Counted from the stretch's first letter, positions 8,296 through 17,657 are shown. The stretch: DNA of 64,000 nt from Paenibacillus silvestris (GCF_009882985.1 NZ_WTUZ01000010.1:248352-312351); one strand, 5' to 3'. Program-made: numbers and translations. The notes: generated by a model from the sequence alone, not told the origin.

Positions 8296-9143
8296 CTTTC
8301 AACACTCCTTTCATCATTGTCGTTCCAAAGAGCCCAGCATCTTCCTGGTGTCTCCGTTCGAAAGCTTTCAATCGTTCCCGCATCCGCCATGGTGACATAG
8401 CAGGTGCGTCCATCTGCTCCGCCAAATGTGACATTTGTGCATAGTTTGCCGTTAAGAGCAACTTCCCTCAGCAGTTCACCTTGCGGCGAAAGAACGGCAA
8501 TCGTCCCTTTTCCATATCGCGTAACATACAGATTCCCTTCGATATCACAGCGCATACCGTCCAATCCATAATCGGCAAATTCATGAAATAACCGTTTATT
8601 GCAAATATCAGATCCGCCTATGAGATCGTATTGCCAAATCCGCCGCTGAACGGTTTCATTCACGTACAGACTCCGCTCATCATAATTGACCTCAATGCCA
8701 TTCGTTGTGCCCATTTCGGCTTCCAATAGGGTAGATATGCCGTTCTGAGCGATACGCCATAACATCCCACTCGATTGCTTCCAGTTCGGGTCACTCGCAA
8801 ACCACATGCCATTCTTCGTAACAGCAATGTCATTGGGCTGGTTCATGGCGGGCTGCTCCGCAAATGTGTCAATTTGAAGCGTTTGCATGTCCACTCGCAA
8901 AATACGGTGCCCGGTATAGTCGGCGATGAACATGTCGCCTCGATGAAAGCGAATCGCATTTCCTGTAGCACCTGCAGGCAGTTCTAGAAATAGACGACTG
9001 ACCCCTTCAGGTGTTACTTTCCCTATCGTATGTCGTCTAGCATAGTTCACAGCATACACATTCCCCTGTTTATCACAAGCTGGGCCTTCGATCCCTGATG
9101 TAAACAAATGAGGTTCGGTTAACGTTTGACTCACATATAACAC
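8292..9143 (-). CDS. SMP-30/gluconolactonase/LRE-family protein
   Basis: 283-aa six-bladed beta-propeller of the SMP-30/gluconolactonase family. Seen: EGPACDKQGNVYAVN (family metal-site Glu at the first blade), RHTIGKVTPEG, QPNDIAVTKNGMWFASDP (Asn-Asp of the second ligand set), NGIEVNYDERSLYVNE (Asn ligand) and YGLDGMRCDIEGNLYVTRYG (Asp ligand). The GTG start is supported by GGAGGCGGGAG at correct spacing. The role is probably hydrolysis of a sugar or acid lactone. It sits 33 bases after the aminotransferase and overlaps RidA. The lactone substrate is not identifiable. Confidence 0.88.
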   Translation of the reverse strand: MLYVSQTLTEPHLFTSGIEGPACDKQGNVYAVNYARRHTIGKVTPEGVSRLFLELPAGATGNAIRFHRGDMFIADYTGHRILRVDMQTLQIDTFAEQPAMNQPNDIAVTKNGMWFASDPNWKQSSGMLWRIAQNGISTLLEAEMGTTNGIEVNYDERSLYVNETVQRRIWQYDLIGGSDICNKRLFHEFADYGLDGMRCDIEGNLYVTRYGKGTIAVLSPQGELLREVALNGKLCTNVTFGGADGRTCYVTMADAGTIESFRTETPGRCWALWNDNDERSVES

Positions 9144-9176
9144 TTGCTCCCGCCTCCTTCTTCCCCATTCTGTTAT

Positions 9177-10496
9177 TCATCGGTAAGCCGCGATTCGTTG
9201 TGCAACCCGTTCTACAGCAGCCAGTGTCTCCAGAACTTCCTTCTCCCCATGTGCCGTTGACACATACCAAAGCCCATTCGGACGAACAAGAACACCCTCG
9301 TGCAGCATTTCTTCGGCAAAACGTGTATAAAGCTGGGAATCTCGAAGATTGAATGTATCGAAATCAGCGACTTCGGTTCGATCGATAAACATCAGATGGA
9401 ATACTGGCCCTTGCTGATTCACAACGGCTTGGAGCCCATTAGCCTTAAGAATCGAGCGAATCCCCTCTGTCAGCATCGTCGCAGTACGATCCATGTCCTT
9501 GAAGGCTTGCCCCTCAGATTTCGACAACTCTTGGATCACAGCGAGTCCCGCGGCTGTTGCCAGGCTGTTGCCGTTTAAAGTACCCAGATGCATGACCGTT
9601 CCTTCTTCGATTAGATGCATAATGTCTCTCTTACCAGCCACCGCGCTTAAGGCAACCCCTCCTGCCATCGCTTTGCCGATCGTTACTAGATCTGGATCAA
9701 TGCCGAATCGCTCGTGAGCGCCACCCAAACCTAGCCGAAATCCCGTAATCACCTCATCCCAAATGAGTACGATGCCGAATTTCGAAGTTAATTCCCTCAT
9801 CTTCTCCATGTACCCGGGCAAAGGTGAAATACATCCCGAATTACACATAACCGGCTCCGTGATCACCGCTGAGATTTCATGTTGATGTTTCGTTAGTGTC
9901 TCTTCCAAAGCTTCCGGATCATTCCATGGCAGCACAATGAGATCCTGCAGGCTATTCTGGCTCTGACCTCCAGTTCCCTGGATAATCCCTGATGCTGCTG
10001 CTGAATGGCCATTTGAAGAAAAATCAGGGCTCGGAAAAGAAGTGAAAATCGCATCTGACCAACCATGATAATGACCATAAAAACGAACCGTCTTGGTCTT
10101 GCCTGTATAAGCTCGAGCTAATCGCAGAGCTAGCATGACCGCTTCTGTTCCCGATCCGCTGAATGCTACTTGTTCTGCGCAAGGAAGTATTTCGGTTAAT
10201 CGTTGGCCGAGGCGGATCTCACCATCATGCTGTAAACCGTATGTACTTCCATTTTGCATCGCTTCATAAATTTGCTCGTTATAAGCAGGATGAGCATGAC
10301 CGAGGATCAGAGGCCCATAAGCCAGCATATAGTCGATATATTCGTGATTGTCCACATCCAGAATTCTTGCTCCGAATGCCTTTTGCACATACAGTGGCGT
10401 CGGTTTCATGGATGCTCGGAGGCTGCTTGCCACACCTCCTGCCACATAAGTTCTCGCTTCCTGCAATTTCTCTACGGATTGTAAGTATCGGTTCAT
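9177..10496 (-). CDS. Class III PLP aminotransferase (glutamate-1-semialdehyde mutase-like)
   Basis: 439 aa. Clear class III aminotransferase: YIDYMLAYGPLILGHAHPA, FSGSGTEAVMLALRLARAYT (phosphate-binding Ser-Gly), RFYGHYHGWSD, then IVLIWDEVITGFRLGLGG (Asp that contacts the PLP ring nitrogen) and LVTIGKAMAGG, where Lys forms the Schiff base. Overall it resembles HemL-type mutases, but its placement beside M81, SMP-30 and RidA genes argues for a catabolic aminotransferase or mutase and not haem synthesis. AAGGAG lies 8 bases before the ATG, which overlaps the M81 stop (TAATG). The amino donor/acceptor is unknown. Confidence 0.88.
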   Translation of the reverse strand: MNRYLQSVEKLQEARTYVAGGVASSLRASMKPTPLYVQKAFGARILDVDNHEYIDYMLAYGPLILGHAHPAYNEQIYEAMQNGSTYGLQHDGEIRLGQRLTEILPCAEQVAFSGSGTEAVMLALRLARAYTGKTKTVRFYGHYHGWSDAIFTSFPSPDFSSNGHSAAASGIIQGTGGQSQNSLQDLIVLPWNDPEALEETLTKHQHEISAVITEPVMCNSGCISPLPGYMEKMRELTSKFGIVLIWDEVITGFRLGLGGAHERFGIDPDLVTIGKAMAGGVALSAVAGKRDIMHLIEEGTVMHLGTLNGNSLATAAGLAVIQELSKSEGQAFKDMDRTATMLTEGIRSILKANGLQAVVNQQGPVFHLMFIDRTEVADFDTFNLRDSQLYTRFAEEMLHEGVLVRPNGLWYVSTAHGEKEVLETLAAVERVAQRIAAYR

Positions 10497-11977
10497 TAGG
10501 CATGCTCCTTATCAAGGAAATGAAATGGAAATACGGTTTGTGGGACATGCTGGTAGGTTAAACGATGAAGTGAGGTGGTACAACATCCTGGGGTATCTAC
10601 TTCGATGACTTGCTTGGCGATAGGACCGAATGCACTTATCCAGGCAACGGCCGATTTAACGACGATAAGATGAAAATCATTCGGGCTCAGGCCGATCGAT
10701 TCGACATGGCCGATATCCCATGGGGGGACTCTTTCTTCTGTGAGAACAATCGTAACCTGATTAACTTCAATGACAGCTGTTTTTCCCATATAAGCCAGAG
10801 TCCCTTTCATATACGGGCCTCTATGCGTGTACCTACCATCGAACAGGAGCTTGATCTTTCCTTCAATTGGCACTGGTTTTCCGTGCAAGTTGTCACTTTT
10901 CCCACCTATAACGCATGAAATCTCACTACCAACTCCTTGCTGGCACGCGATTGAAACAGCTTCCTGATCACGAATAACGATTAAACTCTGGCATGGAAGC
11001 TTCAATAGTTCAGGTAGCAAATGAGTGCCATCGGCCGGGGCTCCTCCCCCTACATTATCGGATGCTTCAACTAAAATGAGGGGTCCCTCTTTGGCCTCCA
11101 TGACAAGTCTAATCGCTTGCTCGACATCAGCTTCTTGAACCAGAAACTCTTCTCGAAGTGACCATGCAAGATTAGCCAGCTTCACCGCATAACGGTGTGC
11201 CAAAGCTTCATTCTGATTGGTCGTTACCGCAAAAGCCATGCCAGCGAATGGCACATCACTGTACGGAAATCCACCACAGACAGTCACGTTAAGAACCTCA
11301 GGGTCCTGCTCCATTTGGAAGGCTTCTTCCATGATTGTCTTCATGATCCCTTTTGTCGTAATCATCTTTTGCGGTACAACGAGCATGTTGGGTCTGGCAA
11401 TGGCCATGACAGGCTGGATTTCGCCGCGAATCTGACGAACCAGCAGATGCAGCGCTTCCTCTCCGCGCTCGTAGGCATCAATATGCGGGTAAGTATCGTA
11501 TCCGACGAGTAAGTTGCATAATCGAGCCATCTTCGCACCAAGATTGGCGTGAAGATCTACAGTAACCGCTATCGGTATTTGCTCACCTATCACGTTACGG
11601 ATAGCCTCCAGTATGGCGGACTCCATGTCGAAGCATTGCTCGGAAACCATAGCTCCATGTAGAATTACGACCATTCCATCAAGATCAGGTGCAATTGAAC
11701 GCGTCAACTGCTCCAAAATCAGCTGAGCCGCGTCTTCCGATACAATGCCGTTCGGTGTAGCCGACGTGTACAGCCCTGGGATAAGCGAAACTTTCTCTTC
11801 CTCTGATGCCGCGATAACGCCTCCCATCGTCGTTCGGGTATGCTCGAATACATCCATGAAGGCTTCCCTTCCAAGCGTGAAGCAGTGTTGAAAATCATTC
11901 CAATTCGTCTGTACAGGAGCGAAAGTGTTCGTTTCATGGTAGACACCGACAACTCCAATGCGTAACGGGTTTGACAT
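10496..11977 (-). CDS. M81-family metallopeptidase (MlrC-like)
   Basis: 493 aa, matching MlrC/M81 family length. Landmarks: RIGVVGVYHETNTFAPVQTN (the His-Glu-Thr-Asn-Thr-Phe signature), VVILHGAMVSE, VTVDLHANL (Asp and His ligands), VGYDTYPHIDAYERG (Asp, His) and, in the C-terminal domain, LVEASDNVGGGAPADGTHLL. The family is named for the microcystin-linearisation peptidase MlrC, but most members stand in amino-acid or amide catabolic operons. It is the first gene of the IclR operon with a promoter at 12036-12065. AGGTG precedes the ATG by about 9 bases. Hydrolysis of an amide substrate that yields the amine handled by the aminotransferase is inference. Confidence 0.88.
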   Translation of the reverse strand: MSNPLRIGVVGVYHETNTFAPVQTNWNDFQHCFTLGREAFMDVFEHTRTTMGGVIAASEEEKVSLIPGLYTSATPNGIVSEDAAQLILEQLTRSIAPDLDGMVVILHGAMVSEQCFDMESAILEAIRNVIGEQIPIAVTVDLHANLGAKMARLCNLLVGYDTYPHIDAYERGEEALHLLVRQIRGEIQPVMAIARPNMLVVPQKMITTKGIMKTIMEEAFQMEQDPEVLNVTVCGGFPYSDVPFAGMAFAVTTNQNEALAHRYAVKLANLAWSLREEFLVQEADVEQAIRLVMEAKEGPLILVEASDNVGGGAPADGTHLLPELLKLPCQSLIVIRDQEAVSIACQQGVGSEISCVIGGKSDNLHGKPVPIEGKIKLLFDGRYTHRGPYMKGTLAYMGKTAVIEVNQVTIVLTEERVPPWDIGHVESIGLSPNDFHLIVVKSAVAWISAFGPIAKQVIEVDTPGCCTTSLHRLTYQHVPQTVFPFHFLDKEHA

Positions 11978-12035
11978 GCCATGTTCACCTACCCTATTAA
12001 CAGATAATGGGATAAAATTGAGATATTATGGAAAT

Positions 12036-12065
12036 AGTGTAGCATATCATTTTTATTTATATCAA
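12036..12065 (-). promoter_or_regulatory. Predicted sigma-A promoter of the M81-to-IclR operon
   Basis: On the minus strand TTGATA (12065-12060) and TACACT (12041-12036) are separated by 18 bases, upstream of the M81 start at 11977. The -35 region contains two direct copies of ATATCA (plus-strand reading), which could be part of an IclR operator. This is a prediction by eye. Confidence 0.5.
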
Positions 12066-12132
12066 GAAATTTATTTTACACTTAGAAAATCAGACAAGGA
12101 TAAAATTACCAATCCCCTTTGCAAAAGATGCA

Positions 12133-12163
12133 TGCATAATAGTTCCTTACACTCCGCATGATA
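12133..12163 (+). promoter_or_regulatory. Sigma-G (forespore) promoter of the SASP gene
   Basis: TGCATA (12133-12138), an 18-base spacer, then CATGATA (12157-12163). This matches the sigma-G pattern TGMATA-N18-CATNNTA closely, with AAGGAG and the SASP ATG some 30 bases further on. SASP genes are classical sigma-G targets, so position and sequence agree. Confidence 0.8.
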
Positions 12164-12194
12164 GGAGTACACCAAAAAAAGGAGTGATTTATCC

Positions 12195-12404
12195 ATGGCA
12201 AACAATAGTACATTAGTGGTTCCTCAAGCAAAAGCAGCTTTAAATCAAATGAAATACGAAGTAGCTCAACAACTAGGAATTCCGCTTTCACCTGACGGTT
12301 ACAATGGGAATCTCGCGACTCGCGACGCAGGCTCTATTGGTGGCAGCATCACAAAAAGATTGGTCCAAATGGCTGAGCAACAACTTCAAGGTTTCCAACG
12401 TTAA
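12195..12404 (+). CDS. Alpha/beta-type small acid-soluble spore protein
   Basis: 69-aa DNA-binding protein that coats and protects spore DNA and is later degraded as an amino-acid reserve. Family blocks are plain: VVPQAKAALNQMKYEVAQQL (containing the region cut by the germination protease) followed by GYNGNLATRDAGSIGGSITK and RLVQMAEQQL. Length is normal (60-75 aa). AAGGAG lies 8 bases upstream of the ATG. Monocistronic: it has its own sigma-G promoter before it and a hairpin terminator after it. It is direct evidence that the host makes endospores. Confidence 0.97.
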   Translation: MANNSTLVVPQAKAALNQMKYEVAQQLGIPLSPDGYNGNLATRDAGSIGGSITKRLVQMAEQQLQGFQR

Positions 12405-12428
12405 TATTTTGTCTTAGATGCAAACACA

Positions 12429-12476
12429 AAAAAGACTCCACTCACCTTCCTCCTCCTGGTGAATGTAGTCTTTTTT
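12429..12476. terminator. Bidirectional terminator between SASP and phytoene synthase genes
   Basis: AAAAAAGACT... pairs with ...AGTCTTTTTT around an imperfect inner stem ending CACC/GGTG. There are T-runs on both strands, so it can end the SASP transcript (+) and the convergent phytoene/squalene synthase transcript (-). Confidence 0.8.
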
Positions 12477-12497
12477 TCTATCCTATGATGAATCCGT

Positions 12498-13337
12498 TTA
12501 GCCAGATACTCGGCTCACAATTTTGAGAACGGCATCTCTTGTTAATTTGTTACCGCCAACAGCGATGAGATTAACCGTAGCATGAGCAAGCGCTAATGGG
12601 ATTTTGCAAAATTTCAATGCCGGACCTTCCTTAAGGTCAGCGATATAGGAATCAGCAAGTTGTAAATTGCGGCGTGTGTATTGCTGCATTTCCTTGAATC
12701 CCCAGCCATCTGGGAAAAAGTCAACGCCGCGCTTCAGATCCTCTCCTCTATTTCGGAGGATATTAACCGCCTGCAGTCCTCTTCCGAAGCCAATTGCCTT
12801 CGTGCGATCGGACTCAGTCCCGTCATGCCACAACCATAGTTCGGAAAGCATCTCTCCAACCATACCCGCAACGCTATAGGTATAGCGGTCCAAATCCTCT
12901 TCCGTATGGATGTTCCACCCTTTTTGAACCCAATCTGCCATATCTAAAGACATCTTCGCGATGTACGAAAATACAATAGGTGCTCCCGTAGATGGACAGA
13001 GTTGCGCCCACTCATCAAGCTGCATGGTTACAGCTGGCAATACCGCTTTATACGGCGATAATACATGTTGTATATCAGCAATTGGCTGTGGGGATTGAAA
13101 TGCTTTATGTATCCCGGTTAATAATTGAACTTTCAATGGATCAGCGAGATCATCATGATCCTCGATCTCGTCTATAGCTCGCATACACAGATAGGCTGAT
13201 GTTACAGCCTCCTTCAAGCCTAAATCCAAACCATTAATAGGTATATAAAAAGTACGGCTTGTTTCCTTCAACATGGTCATTGCATCATTCAGGACGACGT
13301 TATTAATGAATTCTCCCTCCAAGTAATCGTTTAGCAT
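12498..13337 (-). CDS. Phytoene/squalene synthase family protein
   Basis: 279 aa, the usual size for head-to-head prenyl synthases (PF00494). The first Asp-rich motif is AYLCMRAIDEIEDH (DExxD, residues ~50-62) and the second is the segment GRGLQAVNILRNRGEDLKRG (NxxxD region, ~165-185); SRTFYIPI near the start is also typical. In the second motif the usual Arg-Asp is Arg-Asn (LRNRGED), but the later Glu-Asp is kept. The enzyme condenses two prenyl diphosphates (FPP or GGPP) to squalene or phytoene. No other isoprenoid gene is nearby, so product class cannot be set. The ribosome binding site is weak, and TTGACATTGTCAA (13376-13388) lies in the upstream region. Confidence 0.88.
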   Translation of the reverse strand: MLNDYLEGEFINNVVLNDAMTMLKETSRTFYIPINGLDLGLKEAVTSAYLCMRAIDEIEDHDDLADPLKVQLLTGIHKAFQSPQPIADIQHVLSPYKAVLPAVTMQLDEWAQLCPSTGAPIVFSYIAKMSLDMADWVQKGWNIHTEEDLDRYTYSVAGMVGEMLSELWLWHDGTESDRTKAIGFGRGLQAVNILRNRGEDLKRGVDFFPDGWGFKEMQQYTRRNLQLADSYIADLKEGPALKFCKIPLALAHATVNLIAVGGNKLTRDAVLKIVSRVSG

Positions 13338-13497
13338 TTAACTTATTCGTAGCTAGATATCAATGATAACACACGTTGACATTGTCAATCCAAATTTAAT
13401 GATCATTTCTCTACAAAGCCCCCGCAAGCGTCCCGTTATGTTTCAGGTGAAATCCTCATACATTGGGTAATGACTGCCACTAGAAAGGAGTCCTTCC

Positions 13498-14166
13498 ATG
13501 TACGGGTATCCTATTAACAGATCAGCATTCCCTACGCGTTCAAACCATTCATCCACCATAGAAGTCCTAGGTGAGGGGAACGTGACTGCAGCACCTGACC
13601 GGGCTGTGATCGTGCTTGGCGTTGTGACAGATGGACCTAACTTGCAAGCCATTCAGACGGAAAACGCCAAAGCCATAAGCAACGTTATCCAATCCTTGAT
13701 GAGTCTTAATATACCCAGAGAAAAGATACAAACGCATGAATATCGTATAGAAATCGTTCATGATTATGTGGATGGCAAACAAATCTTTCGAGGTTATAAA
13801 ATCACCCATCTCCTACAAATCACGACGGATCATGTAGCTCAGACAGGAAACCTTGTTGATACTGCCGTTTCAAATGGCGCGAATAATGTTACTAGCATTC
13901 AGTTTACTATAGCACATCCAGAATTTTATGAGAATCAAGCATTGTCAATTGCCATACAAAATGCTCGTCAAAAAGCTATTACCATCGCTAATACGCTCGG
14001 TGTGACCCTTGGATCGGTTCCTTCTCACGTACAGGAACCTTCGCGGACAGCAGGACCTGTACCCTACATGACGGCCAAATTTGCTGCAAGCGCGGTTGAA
14101 AGCTCAATTGAACCTGGACAATTAACAATAAAAGCTGCGGTTCGCGTGTGGTTTTTATTTGCTTAA
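13498..14166 (+). CDS. SIMPL domain-containing protein (DUF541)
   Basis: 222 aa. The SIMPL/DUF541 fold is recognised from EVLGEGNVTAAPDRAVIVLG near residue 25, ENAKAISNVIQSLM, IQTHEYRIEIVHDYVDG, the block GYKITHLLQITT, and ARQKAITIANTLGVTLG in the C-terminal half. Most members are periplasmic or surface proteins (BP26, YggE); this one lacks a signal peptide and appears cytoplasmic. AAAGGAG lies 9 bases before the ATG. It is alone on the plus strand and its stop is one base from that of the convergent cation transporter. Family role: loosely linked to oxidative or envelope stress; biochemical function unknown. Confidence 0.9.
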   Translation: MYGYPINRSAFPTRSNHSSTIEVLGEGNVTAAPDRAVIVLGVVTDGPNLQAIQTENAKAISNVIQSLMSLNIPREKIQTHEYRIEIVHDYVDGKQIFRGYKITHLLQITTDHVAQTGNLVDTAVSNGANNVTSIQFTIAHPEFYENQALSIAIQNARQKAITIANTLGVTLGSVPSHVQEPSRTAGPVPYMTAKFAASAVESSIEPGQLTIKAAVRVWFLFA

Positions 14167-14167
14167 A

Positions 14168-15046
14168 TCACTTAGCTGGTTCGTAATGAACATGGACTTC
14201 AAAAACTTCGGACGTCTTCTTTAATTCATTTTCTACTTTGGTAGCAATATCATGGGCTTTTTGAAATTCCAAATCTGCCTTGATCGAAAGAACAACGTCA
14301 ACAACCGCATTACTTCCGTAGTTTCTAGCGCGGAGGTCTTGCACACTTTCAACGCCTTCGACTTGCAGCACCGTATCTTTGAAAGCTTGAATAGCTGTTT
14401 CATCGAAACCATCTGATAAATAATGAGAGGCTTCACGGAATATGTCCCATGCGGTTTTACATATAATAACTCCAACCAATACCGCGGTCAAAGGGTCAAG
14501 CCACGGCAAACGAAATTGGGAACCCATGATGCCAATGACGGTCCCGATACTAACAAAAGCATCGGATAAATTATCTTTTGCTGCGGCCATAACGGCTTGA
14601 CTTTTTACTTTTTGGGCAAGATTTTTATTATAGCGATACACGACATACATGACAGTCGCACAGAAAACTCCTGTCCACACAGAAATGAGATCCGGCGCCT
14701 GCTCTTTCGCTTGAAAAATCGATTTTATGGCCGTTATAAAGACATCCAGACCAACTGCCATCATGATGAAGGATGCGACTAAAGAGGCAATTGTCTCGGA
14801 TTTCCAATGCCCATATGGATGGTCTTCATCTGCTGGTTTCTGAGCCAATTTCAAACCGATTAACACGGCAATCGATGCCACAATATCCGTCGCATTGTTT
14901 AAACCATCCGCTTTCAAAGCCTCCGAACCTGCTATATGTCCAACGATTAACTTCAAAGCAGAAAGGCATATGTAGGCCACAATGCTGATGATAGCTCCCC
15001 GTTCTCCCATTTTCAAATTCTCATATCTCATCTCTTGTTCCATCAT
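14168..15046 (-). CDS. Cation diffusion facilitator (CDF) family transporter
   Basis: 292 aa in the membrane: about five to six transmembrane helices in the first 200 residues and a cytoplasmic ferredoxin-like C-terminal domain. The TM2 site is ALKADGLNNATDIVASIAVL and the TM5 site is AKDNLSDAFVSIGTVIG (the Asp/Asn metal-binding pairs of CDF proteins); DEDHPYGHWKSETIASL is the canonical loop (HPYGHxKxE). It exports a divalent metal such as Zn, Mn or Fe in exchange for protons. Start set at 15046: GGGGAG precedes ATGATG at about 9 bases; the open frame extends further upstream but without a site. The metal cannot be decided from sequence. Confidence 0.93.
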   Translation of the reverse strand: MMEQEMRYENLKMGERGAIISIVAYICLSALKLIVGHIAGSEALKADGLNNATDIVASIAVLIGLKLAQKPADEDHPYGHWKSETIASLVASFIMMAVGLDVFITAIKSIFQAKEQAPDLISVWTGVFCATVMYVVYRYNKNLAQKVKSQAVMAAAKDNLSDAFVSIGTVIGIMGSQFRLPWLDPLTAVLVGVIICKTAWDIFREASHYLSDGFDETAIQAFKDTVLQVEGVESVQDLRARNYGSNAVVDVVLSIKADLEFQKAHDIATKVENELKKTSEVFEVHVHYEPAK

Positions 15047-15173
15047 ACCGCTGAGCTCCCCTCGGCTTTTCGTTGCGCTTGTTAATAATATCAACCGAAG
15101 TTTGTGTGGGTCTAGAGAAACGTTTTTTCATAGGGGAGAAAAAATAGGGAGGGGTAAAGAATGTTGCCTCGAG

Positions 15174-17624
15174 CTAAAATTTCAATGTAAAATATTTGCC
15201 GGTAATCGAACCCGGATTGTTCTTCAACGATTGCGGCGATCCTTCTGCTATGACCCTCCCGCCTTTTGCTCCTCCTTCTGGACCAAGCTCGATAAGCCAG
15301 TCGCAAACCTCCAGAACCTCAAGATTATGCTCAATTACGATGACGGAATTCCCCTTCGAGACAAGCTCATTCAACAGCTTGATGAGTTGGGCCGTGTCAT
15401 ATAAGCTTAGACCGGTAGTCGGTTCATCCATGACGTAGAGGATATTGCCTTTTCTTTGTTTGCCAATTTCCTTTGCTAACTTGAGCCTTTGGGCTTCTCC
15501 TCCGCTCATCGTCGAGGTTGGCTGGCCGAGCGTAATATAACCCATGCCGATTCGTTTCATAACTTCCAACGTGTTCACGATTACCCGATACTCCTTAAAG
15601 AAGGAAACAGCTTCCGACACTTGCAAATCAAGAATCTCCGAAATCGTTTTGCCTTTGTACCGAACTTTCAGCACCTCTTCCTTGTAGCGTTTGCCTTTAC
15701 ACTTGCCACACGTCGTATAGATCTTCATATGCGCACCTGGAAAAATCGCGTTACGACCACTGCCGCTGCACGCCTGGCAGGCGCCTTCCGAATTAAAAGA
15801 AAAGTGCCCCGCGGACAGCTGGAGCCGTCTTGCTTCGGGTTGATCGGCAAACAACTTACGGATTTTGTCCCAGATTTTAATATAAGTAATCGGGCTCGAG
15901 TTCACGTTTCTTCCGATCGGCGCTTGTGAGACTTCCGTGAAGCCTGAAAGGTATTCTAGGCCGTCCAGTCCTTCCGCTTTCGTTTCGATAAACGTAAAAT
16001 CGTCCTGGAAGTCACTCTGGTCGTCTTCCATATTCGCCCCTCGGCTGTTTGTCGAGTGTTCGCGGAAATTGCTTCTCAAGAATGGGATTAGCGTATCGGA
16101 AATGAGCGAGCTTTTCCCACAACCGGAAACGCCAGCGACACCAACAAGAACACCAAGTGGGAACGATACAGTCACATCCTTCAAATTGTTCGTTCTAGCA
16201 TGCCGGATGGTCAACCTTGGGGTAAAAACATCATCCCTGAAGATGTTGGTTTTCAATAATCTAGTCGGCATGTTGGCTCTCCCTGACAAATACTGCCCTG
16301 TCAACGAATTTTGGCATTGCAGTAAACCTGCATAACTGCCCTCATAGATGACTTGCCCGCCTTCGATCCCAGCTTTAGGCCCGATGTCAATAATGTAGTC
16401 TGCCATTTCGATTGTGCTTTTGTCATGTTCTACTACGATGACGGTATTACCCAATTCCTTGAGCGCATAAATCGACTTGAGTATCTCGACTTTTTCCGAT
16501 TCATGCAAACCTACCGTCGGCTCATCTAGAATATAGATGATAGATTCCATCTTCGATTCCAGATGGGAGTTAAGAAATAACCTTTGAATTTCTCCGCCGC
16601 TTAAGGAAGACATCTCCCTGTAAAGGGAAAGATGCCCCAAGCGGGCATGGACTAATGATGAGAGTTTACGCAGAATATCACTAAGCAGATTCATACCGAA
16701 CTGCGTATATTCCCTTTGTTCCAGAGCAGATTCGAAAAAGTTTTTCGCTTCCACAAGCGTCATCTTGCCAACTTCTCCAAAATTCCTTCCGTTGATAACA
16801 ACGCTGAGCGCATCTGGACCGATGCGGAATCCAAAGCACTCGGGACAAGTGATCAGATCGTAGAGACCACTCAAATATTCGCCTTTCTTATGACGATTTT
16901 GCAATATCCGGGACAGACAAAAGCTTTGATTGGCACTGTTTTTATTCATATAGTGACCATTCATCACTTCATCTTTCATCTCCTCAGACAATGCCGAGAA
17001 CGACATATCCATGTGGGATTTAAGATTTCGCTCCAGCACTCTGCCGATACCCGGCGTTACACCGATCGATTCGAACATTTCGCGTACCGTTGTCCGGTCA
17101 TTCGGCACCAATTTCTCCATATTGACATGATAGTAAGCGCCGCGTCCGGAGCATCTCATGCACATGCCATTAGGATTGTTGTAGGAAAAGCAGACTCGTC
17201 CCAGCCGTTCCTTCTCTCTCCCGCATTCGCTGCAGGAGGTCAAGCCGTTCCCCATAATTGTCTTGCAGTTGGAACAAGGCATTTGGCCTTCACTGGTAAA
17301 AAGTTGACTAAGAAGACCTAGAAGATACGTCCTCGAACCGACTGTTGACCGGGGATTGCTTTGACGCACAATACTTTGTTGTACAGCGACCGTTGGCCCT
17401 ATACCAGAAATGCTGTCGAACTTTCGCTCGTCTTCGAGTCCCGTGAACATCCCAATTGATTGCAGATATTCTCTGCGTCCTTCCTCGAAAATGATATCGA
17501 ACATTAGGCTGGATTTGCCTGATCCACTGACACCTGTTGCGACAATTAGCTTGTTTTTGGGGATGGAGATATTGATTTCCTTGAGGTTATGAACACGGGC
17601 GCCAGTAATAGTTATACTCTTCAT
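15174..17624 (-). CDS. UvrA-like ABC ATPase (UvrA2/drug-resistance type)
   Basis: 816 aa, shorter than housekeeping UvrA (~940-950). It contains two ABC units: Walker A GVSGSGKSSLMFD near residue 38, signature LSGGEIQRLFL and DEPTVGLHESE in the first; GVSGCGKSSLISD, MSGGEAQRLKLAKEIG and DEPTTGLSLYD in the second. Zinc-binding cysteines appear as CSNC...CSECG and CMRCSGRG, then CQACSGSG...CGKCKGKRY. The length deficit lies in the N-terminal half, so the UvrB-binding region may be reduced, as in UvrA2 proteins linked to resistance to DNA-targeting drugs. Start set at 17624 (GAAGGAGAG upstream). Divergent from the nitroreductase gene, with a shared TGTATACA motif in both promoters. Confidence 0.9.
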   Translation of the reverse strand: MKSITITGARVHNLKEINISIPKNKLIVATGVSGSGKSSLMFDIIFEEGRREYLQSIGMFTGLEDERKFDSISGIGPTVAVQQSIVRQSNPRSTVGSRTYLLGLLSQLFTSEGQMPCSNCKTIMGNGLTSCSECGREKERLGRVCFSYNNPNGMCMRCSGRGAYYHVNMEKLVPNDRTTVREMFESIGVTPGIGRVLERNLKSHMDMSFSALSEEMKDEVMNGHYMNKNSANQSFCLSRILQNRHKKGEYLSGLYDLITCPECFGFRIGPDALSVVINGRNFGEVGKMTLVEAKNFFESALEQREYTQFGMNLLSDILRKLSSLVHARLGHLSLYREMSSLSGGEIQRLFLNSHLESKMESIIYILDEPTVGLHESEKVEILKSIYALKELGNTVIVVEHDKSTIEMADYIIDIGPKAGIEGGQVIYEGSYAGLLQCQNSLTGQYLSGRANMPTRLLKTNIFRDDVFTPRLTIRHARTNNLKDVTVSFPLGVLVGVAGVSGCGKSSLISDTLIPFLRSNFREHSTNSRGANMEDDQSDFQDDFTFIETKAEGLDGLEYLSGFTEVSQAPIGRNVNSSPITYIKIWDKIRKLFADQPEARRLQLSAGHFSFNSEGACQACSGSGRNAIFPGAHMKIYTTCGKCKGKRYKEEVLKVRYKGKTISEILDLQVSEAVSFFKEYRVIVNTLEVMKRIGMGYITLGQPTSTMSGGEAQRLKLAKEIGKQRKGNILYVMDEPTTGLSLYDTAQLIKLLNELVSKGNSVIVIEHNLEVLEVCDWLIELGPEGGAKGGRVIAEGSPQSLKNNPGSITGKYFTLKF

Positions 17625-17657
17625 TTGTCCCTCTCCTTCACTGTAATATCCTTCCTT

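Noticed and set aside
8033..8461. 142-codon minus-strand ORF overlapping RidA and SMP-30 genes
   Set aside because: Alternative frame of two well-supported genes, with no start signal.
13376..13388. Palindrome TTGACATTGTCAA upstream of the phytoene/squalene synthase gene as an operator
   Set aside because: Overlaps a plain -35-like TTGACA and is not repeated; mentioned only within the gene entry.
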